A DNA stretch of 33,610 bases from assembly GCA_958421035.1 (NCBI GenBank), contig CATZKS010000004.1, positions 1 to 33,610 of the forward strand, read 5' to 3'. Positions 28,671 through 33,610 of the stretch are shown piece by piece (position 1 is the first letter of the stretch; every line of letters begins with the position of its first letter). Both the position numbers and the translations under genes were made by a program. Source of the DNA: an uncultured Collinsella sp. (GTDB taxonomy: Bacteria; Actinomycetota; Coriobacteriia; Coriobacteriales; Coriobacteriaceae). The notes beneath the pieces are model-generated. The model had not been told where the DNA came from. It did no database searches and saw nothing but the letters and a program-made list of their open reading frames with translations.

Positions 28671-30686
28671 ATGACCGAGGAGCTCAAGAAGCAGGGCGGC
28701 CTTGTCGATGCCGCCGCTGCGGACGCTGCCGATAAAACGGTCGACCAGGCTGCCGCGTCGACCGAGCTGGATGACGCCGCCAAGGCTGCAGCCGAGCGCG
28801 AGGCTCGCCGCCAAGCGCTCTACGAGGAAAATGAGCGCGCCGAGGACGAGCGCGCCTGCGCTGAGGCGGAGCGCATGCGCGATGTGGACGACGAGGACGA
28901 GGACGAGAAACCCCGCGACACCTGGGCGACGGTGCGCCGCCTGTGGAGCGAGGCTGCCGGCGACCATTGGCGCTTCTATATCGTGTTCGCGAGCATTGTG
29001 TTCTATGCCATCTTTAACACCGCTGCGCCGGCATATAGCGCCCGTGTGATCGATGAGCTGTGGGGCCACATTCAGGTGGCGTTTGCCAACAACGCCACCT
29101 TCAACATCACCTGGGAGAACTGCGGCAGGACCATCTTCATCTACTTTATGATTTGGACGGCCGCCGCCTCGTTCTACGCGCTCCAGAGCTTTTTGATGTC
29201 GAGCGTTGCCGAACGCCTCAACCTGTGCCTACGCAACCGCATCGCACAAAAGCTCAACCGTCTGCCGCTTGCCTTTTTTGACGCGCATCGTCCCGGTGAG
29301 GTCGTCAGCCGTGCGACCAACGACTTGGACAAGATGTCCGAGAGCATGCAGCGCGGCTTGCTGCAGCTGCTGGTGTCGATTGGCACCGTGGTGGGCGCCG
29401 TGAGCGTGATGTTCGTGTTTAGCGTGCCACTTACGCTGGTCTTTTTGTTCTTTACGGCGTTGTCGCTGCTGGTGACCAAGGTGGTCTCGCGCCGCACGCA
29501 TGACGTAACCGGTGAGCGCCAAGAGTGGGTGTCCAAGATTACGAGCGCGGTCGAGGAAGGCTACTCGGGCCGTCTGGTGATTCGCGCGTTTAACCGCGAG
29601 CGCCAGAGCTCTGCCGAGGTGCACGAGGCCTCGGGCGAGCTGGCACGTGTGAGTGCCAAGGCCGACTTCATGATTAACGCCGTCGGCCCCGCGGTGCGCT
29701 TTATCGGCCGCTTGGCACAGATCGTGATTGCGATTGTGGGCTGCAGCATGCTGGTTGCCGGCCACATGACTGTCGGCGTGTTCCAGGCGTTCTTCCAGTT
29801 TATCTACGAGGCATCTGAGCCCATGACGCAGCTGTCGTTTACCTTCAACTCGCTGCAGAGCGCGCTGGCGAGTGCGGAGCGCGTGTTCGACCTGCTCGAT
29901 GAGCCCGAGATGGAGGTGGATCCGCAGCCGGGCGAGGCTGCCAGGCTACCGGGTCGCGTGGAGGGCCGCGTCGCCTTTGAGCACGTGCGCTTTGGTTATT
30001 CGCCCGACAAGCCGCTTATGCACGACGTGTCGTTTACCGCCGAGCCGGGCCAGAAGATTGCCGTGGTGGGAACCACGGGCGCGGGCAAGACGACGCTCAT
30101 CAACCTGCTCATGCGCTTCTACGAGATTGACGGCGGGCGTATTACGCTCGACGGCGTGGATACGAGCCGCATGGACCGCGGCGAGCTACGGCAGCAGTTT
30201 GGCATGGTGCTGCAGGACGCCTGGCTGTTCGATGGCACGATTGCCGAAAACATCGCCTACGGCTGTCCCGAGGCGACGCGTGAGGAGATCGTGGCGGCTG
30301 CGCGCGCCGCGCAGGTCGACTTCTTTGTGCGCACCATGCCGCAGGGCTATGACACGCGCGTGGCCAACGATGCCGAAAGCATCAGCCAGGGCCAGCGTCA
30401 GCTGCTGACCATCGCACGCGTGCTGCTCAATAACCCGGCGATTCTCATCCTGGACGAGGCGACCTCAAGCGTGGATACGCGTACCGAGCTTGCCATCGGT
30501 CGTGCCATGGACGCGCTCATGCGCGGGCGCACGAGCTTTGTGATCGCGCACCGCCTGTCGACGATCGTGGACGCCGACCTGATCTTGGTCATGGATCACG
30601 GCAACATTATCGAGCAGGGCACGCATAAGGAGCTGCTGGCTGCCGAGGGTGCCTACGCCGACCTCTATCTGAGCCAGTTCGCATAA
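28671..30686 (+). CDS. ABC exporter half-transporter 2 (canonical ATP site)
   Basis: A 671-residue partner of the preceding half-transporter. An unusual charged N-terminal extension of about 85 residues (Ala/Glu/Asp/Arg-rich, probably helical) precedes the six-helix exporter domain. The nucleotide-binding domain has Walker A GTTGAGKTT (near 465), Walker B ILDEATSSVD with the catalytic Glu, and switch His in FVIAHRLST, but its signature reads ISQGQRQ instead of SGGQ. That deviant signature faces the degenerate site of half-transporter 1, so the pair has one dead and one working site. GGGAGGTG fixes the ATG at 28671, 1 bp after the previous stop. The stop codon touches a hairpin repeat. Confidence 0.93.
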   Translation: MTEELKKQGGLVDAAAADAADKTVDQAAASTELDDAAKAAAEREARRQALYEENERAEDERACAEAERMRDVDDEDEDEKPRDTWATVRRLWSEAAGDHWRFYIVFASIVFYAIFNTAAPAYSARVIDELWGHIQVAFANNATFNITWENCGRTIFIYFMIWTAAASFYALQSFLMSSVAERLNLCLRNRIAQKLNRLPLAFFDAHRPGEVVSRATNDLDKMSESMQRGLLQLLVSIGTVVGAVSVMFVFSVPLTLVFLFFTALSLLVTKVVSRRTHDVTGERQEWVSKITSAVEEGYSGRLVIRAFNRERQSSAEVHEASGELARVSAKADFMINAVGPAVRFIGRLAQIVIAIVGCSMLVAGHMTVGVFQAFFQFIYEASEPMTQLSFTFNSLQSALASAERVFDLLDEPEMEVDPQPGEAARLPGRVEGRVAFEHVRFGYSPDKPLMHDVSFTAEPGQKIAVVGTTGAGKTTLINLLMRFYEIDGGRITLDGVDTSRMDRGELRQQFGMVLQDAWLFDGTIAENIAYGCPEATREEIVAAARAAQVDFFVRTMPQGYDTRVANDAESISQGQRQLLTIARVLLNNPAILILDEATSSVDTRTELAIGRAMDALMRGRTSFVIAHRLSTIVDADLILVMDHGNIIEQGTHKELLAAEGAYADLYLSQFA

Positions 30687-30716
30687 TGTGACAAAGGGAC
30701 AGTCTCTTTGCCACAT
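30686..30716 (+). repeat. Hairpin repeat with ATGTG stem (GGGACA-core family)
   Basis: ATGTGACAAAG (30686-30696) pairs with CTTTGCCACAT (30706-30716) with one mismatch around GGACAGTCT. It starts on the last base of the ABC exporter stop codon. Core AAAGGGACAG matches the hairpins at 10405 and 18849. Confidence 0.75.
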
Positions 30717-30723
30717 CACAAAT

Positions 30724-30760
30724 AAGGCGCGCCGGGGATGAATTCCCTGGCGCGCCTTTG
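30724..30760. terminator. Bidirectional terminator between ABC exporter and cysE
   Basis: AAGGCGCGCC (30724-30733) and GGCGCGCCTT (30749-30758) form a perfect stem; the inner GGGA/TCCC extends it. The genes on each side converge on it. Confidence 0.75.
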
Positions 30761-30796
30761 CGTTGATGCCGATGTCGTTTTGTGCCGCTTGCGTTC

Positions 30797-31501
30797 CTAG
30801 CGTTCGTCCACGAGCTTGGCGACGAGGGCCTTGAGCTCGGCCACCTCTTGCTCGAGCTCTGCGACGCGGCGAGCGTTCTCGGTGATGCCCTGACGGTTGA
30901 GGGCGGACTGCTCGGCCGCGTCATCGGGCATGTATTCACGGTGCTGCTTGGCGTCAAACGTCTCCTCAAACACGCGGCAGCCGTTGCGCTTGATGATGCG
31001 CCCCGGCACGCCCACGACGGTGCAGTTGTCGGGTACGTCCTTGACTACCACGGAATTGCCGCCGATTTTGACGTTGTTGCCGATGCGGATGTTGCCGAGC
31101 ACCTTGGCGCCCGTGCCCACGGTGACGTTGTCGCCCAGGGTGGGGTGGCGCTTGCCGGTCTCGTTGCCGGTACCGCCGAGCGTGACGCCCTGGTAGAGCA
31201 CGCAGTTGTCGCCCACGATGGTGGTTTCGCCGATGACGACGCCCATGGCGTGGTCGATAAAGAAGTGCTTGCCAATCTGCGCGGCAGGGTGAATCTCGAC
31301 GCCGGTGATGTGGCGGGTGATTTGAGATAGTACACGGGCGAGCGAGCGATGACCGTGCTCCCAGAGCCAGTGTTCGGGCACGTGGTTCCACTTGGCGTGC
31401 AGGCCAGGATAGGAAAGGAAGATGACCAGACCGTTTTGCGCGGCGGGGTCCTGCGCCTGGACGGTCTTGATGTCCTCGCGAATGGTATTGATAAAGCTCA
31501 C
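30797..31501 (-). CDS. cysE: Serine O-acetyltransferase
   Basis: A 234-residue acetyltransferase that makes O-acetylserine from serine and acetyl-CoA for cysteine synthesis. A short helical N-terminal domain is followed by a left-handed beta-helix of hexapeptide repeats (IHPAAQIGKHFFIDHAMGVVIGET region onward). Catalytic histidines are in IDHAMGVVIGET and GKRHPTLGDN. After the helix there is an extra C-terminal tail ending in a predicted coiled coil (VAELEQEVAELKALVAKL). The start is GTG at 31501, with GGAGG 7 nt ahead; an in-frame ATG at 31588 lacks a site. No cysK is adjacent. A related maltose/galactoside acetyltransferase is unlikely given the motifs. Confidence 0.92.
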   Translation of the reverse strand: MSFINTIREDIKTVQAQDPAAQNGLVIFLSYPGLHAKWNHVPEHWLWEHGHRSLARVLSQITRHITGVEIHPAAQIGKHFFIDHAMGVVIGETTIVGDNCVLYQGVTLGGTGNETGKRHPTLGDNVTVGTGAKVLGNIRIGNNVKIGGNSVVVKDVPDNCTVVGVPGRIIKRNGCRVFEETFDAKQHREYMPDDAAEQSALNRQGITENARRVAELEQEVAELKALVAKLVDER

Positions 31502-31542
31502 CGGCCGCCCTCCCTTAGCGCCATGGCAATGCGATTCAATAA

Positions 31543-31559
31543 AGTATAGCGATTCGCTA
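31543..31559 (-). promoter_or_regulatory. cysE -10 box overlapping a TAGCGA palindrome
   Basis: On the minus strand TATACT (31548-31543) is a good -10 box about 40 nt ahead of the GTG start. A perfect palindrome, TAGCGA-T-TCGCTA (31547-31559), overlaps it. No convincing -35 box is seen. Confidence 0.35.
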
Positions 31560-31724
31560 GGGATTAGGAAGAACAATCTTGGCGGCATTGCGCAACAGGT
31601 GTCAGTTATGCAAACTTGCTGGTAATGGAGTCATCCTTTTGTGGGGTTGCGCACGAGGGGGCGCTGCAACCGTATACTGGTCAACTTGGACGTATCCGCG
31701 CCCACAACTGAGAGGTTTTACTTC

Positions 31725-32363
31725 ATGGGTTTCATCAATTTTATCGCCGAGCTGCTCAAAGACCCGCGCACCGCGATTGCCAGCTGGATCGCCGCCGGCC
31801 CGCTTATGGCCTACGGCTGCGTGTTCCTGATTATCTTTATCGAGACGGGCGTGGTGTTCTTTCCGTTCCTTCCCGGCGATTCGCTGCTGTTTGCCTCGGG
31901 CTTCTTTGCCCACAACGGCGGCTTTAACATCGTGGCGCTTCTGGCCACCGCATGGGCCGCAGCCATCCTGGGCGATCAGTGCAACTTTATGATCGGCCAC
32001 TTCTTTGGCCGCAAGATCATCGCCTCGGGCAAGGTAAAGGCCATGACGCCCGAGCGCATCAAAAAGTCCGAGGACTTCTTGGACAAGTGGGGTCACCTGG
32101 CCATCTTCCTGGGCCGCTTCTTCCCGTTTATCCGCACCTTTGTGCCCTTTATCGCCGGCATGGGCGGCATGCACTGGCGCAACTTTGTCGTCTTTAACGT
32201 GCTGGGCGGCATTACCTGGTCGACGGTCTTTACGCTGCTGGGCTACTTCTTTGGCGGCATTCCCTTTGTGCAGGAGCACTTTGAGCTGCTGATTATCGGC
32301 ATCGTCGCCGTGTCGATCATCCCGACTGTGGTCGGCTTGGTTAAGGCTAAGCTGGGCAAATAG
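31725..32363 (+). CDS. DedA-family membrane protein
   Basis: A 212-residue inner-membrane protein of the DedA (SNARE-associated, VTT) family, whose members are implicated in flipping undecaprenyl phosphate or other lipids and in envelope and proton-motive-force homeostasis. The family motifs FFPFLPGDSLLFASGFFA and LGRFFPFIRTFVPFIAGMGG, with its key arginines, are present. GAGAGG lies ahead of the ATG at 31725; the frame is open upstream to 31641 but without a site. The gene stands alone, ahead of a strong terminator. A hairpin GGTTGC/GCAACC lies upstream around 31650-31672. Confidence 0.93.
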   Translation: MGFINFIAELLKDPRTAIASWIAAGPLMAYGCVFLIIFIETGVVFFPFLPGDSLLFASGFFAHNGGFNIVALLATAWAAAILGDQCNFMIGHFFGRKIIASGKVKAMTPERIKKSEDFLDKWGHLAIFLGRFFPFIRTFVPFIAGMGGMHWRNFVVFNVLGGITWSTVFTLLGYFFGGIPFVQEHFELLIIGIVAVSIIPTVVGLVKAKLGK

Positions 32364-32400
32364 AACGCCTAGCTCGAGCCGGCGCACAAATCGCGTCGTT

Positions 32401-32435
32401 GAGGCCCGTCACCGTTTGCGGTGGCGGGCCTCTTT
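32401..32435 (+). terminator. Terminator of the DedA gene
   Basis: GAGGCCCG (32401-32408) pairs with CGGGCCTC (32425-32432), with CACCG/CGGTG inside, followed by TTT. Confidence 0.8.
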
Positions 32436-32479
32436 AGTTTCAGCCAAATGAAAATACTTTAGTTAGTTAAAGAAAAGCG

Positions 32480-32508
32480 TTTTATCAGACGCGTGCGGGG
32501 AGTACAAT
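32480..32508 (+). promoter_or_regulatory. Candidate promoter of ilvE and its upstream ORF
   Basis: TACAAT (32503-32508) is a good -10 box. The -35 position with a 17-bp spacer reads TTTTAT (32480-32485), a weak match. The predicted start point falls at about 32515, next to the ATG at 32516. Confidence 0.4.
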
Positions 32509-32515
32509 CTCGTGC

Positions 32516-32665
32516 ATGCGAATCGACGTGCCATCGGCTTTGATGCTGTTCGCGTGTCCCGTCCGGCTCTACGCTCCGGGCGTGCGACGTTGCGACGCGG
32601 TCGGCCTCGGTCCTTGCGTGCGAGTTCGCGAGTATGCAACTGTGTATGTAAGGAGCGACATATGA
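32516..32665 (+). CDS. Possible leaderless upstream ORF, coupled to ilvE
   Basis: An open frame of 49 codons begins at ATG 32516, about 8 nt after the -10 box, so the message could start at or beside its first codon (leaderless translation, common in actinobacteria). It ends at TGA 32663-32665, overlapping the ilvE start as ATGA. The product would contain 14 branched-chain residues (8 Val, 4 Leu, 2 Ile) but no run of them, and no known domain. It could be a regulatory leader peptide or chance. No ribosome site at normal spacing is present. Confidence 0.3.
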   Translation: MRIDVPSALMLFACPVRLYAPGVRRCDAVGLGPCVRVREYATVYVRSDI

Positions 32666-33610
32666 CTGTCGAGAAGAAGGATATCGATTGGGGTAGCCTC
32701 GGCTTTGGCTACATGAAGACCGATTACAGCTACGAGGCCCATTGGAAGGACGGCGAGTGGGACGAGGGCGGCCTGACTACCGACCACACCCTGCACGTCT
32801 CCGAGTGCGGTGGCATCTTCCATTACTGTCAGGAGGTCTTTGAGGGCCTGAAAGCCTACACCGCCGAGGACGGCAGCATCGTCTGCTTCCGTCCCGATAT
32901 GAACGCCGAGCGTATGTATAACTCTGCCCAGCGCCTCGAGATGCCCCCGTTCCCCAAGGACAAGTTCGTTGAGGCCGTTAAGCAGGTCGTTTCTGCCAAC
33001 GCTGCCTGGGTTCCGCCCTTCGGCTCCGGCGCGACCCTGTACGTGCGTCCGTTTATGATCGGCTCCGGTGACGTGATTGGCGTGGCTCCCGCTCCTGAGT
33101 ACACGTTCCGCATTCTCGTGACCCCGGTCGGTCCGTACTTTAAGGGTGGCCTCAAGCCCGTCAAGCTGCGCGTTTCCGAGTACGACCGCGCTGCACCGCA
33201 CGGCACCGGCAACATCAAGGCCGGCCTGAACTACGCCATGTCCCTCAAGCCCACGATGGAGGCTCACCGCGAGGGTTATGCCGAGAATCTGTATCTCGAC
33301 TCCGAGTCCCGCACCTATGTCGAGGAGACCGGTGGCGCCAACGTCCTGTTCGTGAAGGAGGACGGCACGCTCGTCGTTCCGCAGTCGCACACCGACTCCA
33401 TCCTGCCCTCCATCACCCGCCGCTCGCTCGTTCAGGTCGCTGAGGACCTGGGTATGACCGTTGACCAGCGCCCCGTCGAGTGGGCCGAGGTCAAGGCCGG
33501 CACCTTTGTGGAGTGCGGCCTGTGCGGCACCGCTGCCGTCATCTCCCCGGTTGGCGAGATCGACAACAAGGTTTACGGCGCCGACGAGACCGTGACCTTC
33601 CCGGCTGGCT
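32662..33610 (+). CDS. ilvE: Branched-chain amino acid aminotransferase (3' end outside window)
   Basis: The first 316 codons of a fold-type IV PLP aminotransferase that interconverts leucine, isoleucine and valine with their keto acids. Lys186 in GNIKAGLNYAMSL is the PLP lysine; EETGGANVLFV and ECGLCGTAAVISPVG are the cofactor phosphate and substrate-binding motifs. The sequence resembles the longer BCAT type (about 340-360 residues) rather than E. coli IlvE, so about 25-45 codons should be missing. AAGGAG precedes the ATG. The gene runs off the end of the window with no stop codon. Confidence 0.95.
   Translation, partial: MTVEKKDIDWGSLGFGYMKTDYSYEAHWKDGEWDEGGLTTDHTLHVSECGGIFHYCQEVFEGLKAYTAEDGSIVCFRPDMNAERMYNSAQRLEMPPFPKDKFVEAVKQVVSANAAWVPPFGSGATLYVRPFMIGSGDVIGVAPAPEYTFRILVTPVGPYFKGGLKPVKLRVSEYDRAAPHGTGNIKAGLNYAMSLKPTMEAHREGYAENLYLDSESRTYVEETGGANVLFVKEDGTLVVPQSHTDSILPSITRRSLVQVAEDLGMTVDQRPVEWAEVKAGTFVECGLCGTAAVISPVGEIDNKVYGADETVTFPAG

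Overview
The window is one contiguous piece of a high-GC, densely coded bacterial chromosome. The overall character is Actinomycetota of the class Coriobacteriia, most like Collinsella: Tat-type lipoprotein signals, strong GC3 bias, an EF-G-like paralogue, a split transketolase, PTS genes, GTG starts, and intergenic hairpin repeats. This placement is inference from gene content; no marker gene was searched. I see no rRNA, tRNA, CRISPR array, insertion sequence or prophage.

Layout. 1-2500: a three-gene polar amino-acid ABC importer operon with its own promoter, operator-like repeats and terminator. 2534-4882: a divergent EF-G-like GTPase gene behind a leader of about 170 nt. 4927-5910: a secreted DNA/RNA non-specific endonuclease (minus). 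6030-13531: a sugar module. A LacI-type regulator (minus) faces PTS IIBC, a GatZ/KbaZ-like protein, a TalC-type transaldolase, split transketolase N and C halves, and a separate PTS IIA, with hairpins between several genes and a terminator-like hairpin inside the operon. 13532-14234: about 700 bp without an intact gene, holding two dispersed repeats, a nine-copy TTAGAGAGA-type array with a 32-bp-arm perfect palindrome, and a possible winged-helix gene remnant. 14235-15937: larE-like sulfur transferase (minus) divergent from a HAD phosphatase/mutase. 16208-18735: an AAA_14/DUF4143 ATPase and a second LacI-type regulator (both minus). 19049-20896: glmS. 21010-22939: GntR/FCD regulator (minus) divergent from a YeiH-type transporter. 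23206-25083: a degenerate sigma-54-activator-like regulator and a single-pass membrane protein. 25157-26263: nitroreductase (minus) and a 96-residue unknown protein. 26445-30686: MarR regulator plus two ABC exporter halves in one operon. 30797-32363: serine acetyltransferase (minus) and a DedA protein. 32662-33610: ilvE, cut by the window end, preceded by a possible leaderless upstream ORF.

How it fits together. The sugar module is the most coherent candidate for an undescribed pathway: a fructose-type PTS would deliver a ketose phosphate, the GatZ-like protein could alter it (C4 epimerisation is one possibility), and transaldolase plus transketolase would feed it into the non-oxidative pentose phosphate network. 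The substrate is not known. The second theme is non-coding: at least two families of hairpins sit at the 3' ends of genes. One has a conserved GGGACA core flanked by stems that differ between copies (seven copies seen), and one has a GTTCCGCCGTT stem (three copies seen). Several regulator or transporter genes carry recognisable promoter-operator layouts (1-155, 7266-7355, 17474-17534, 26369-26426).
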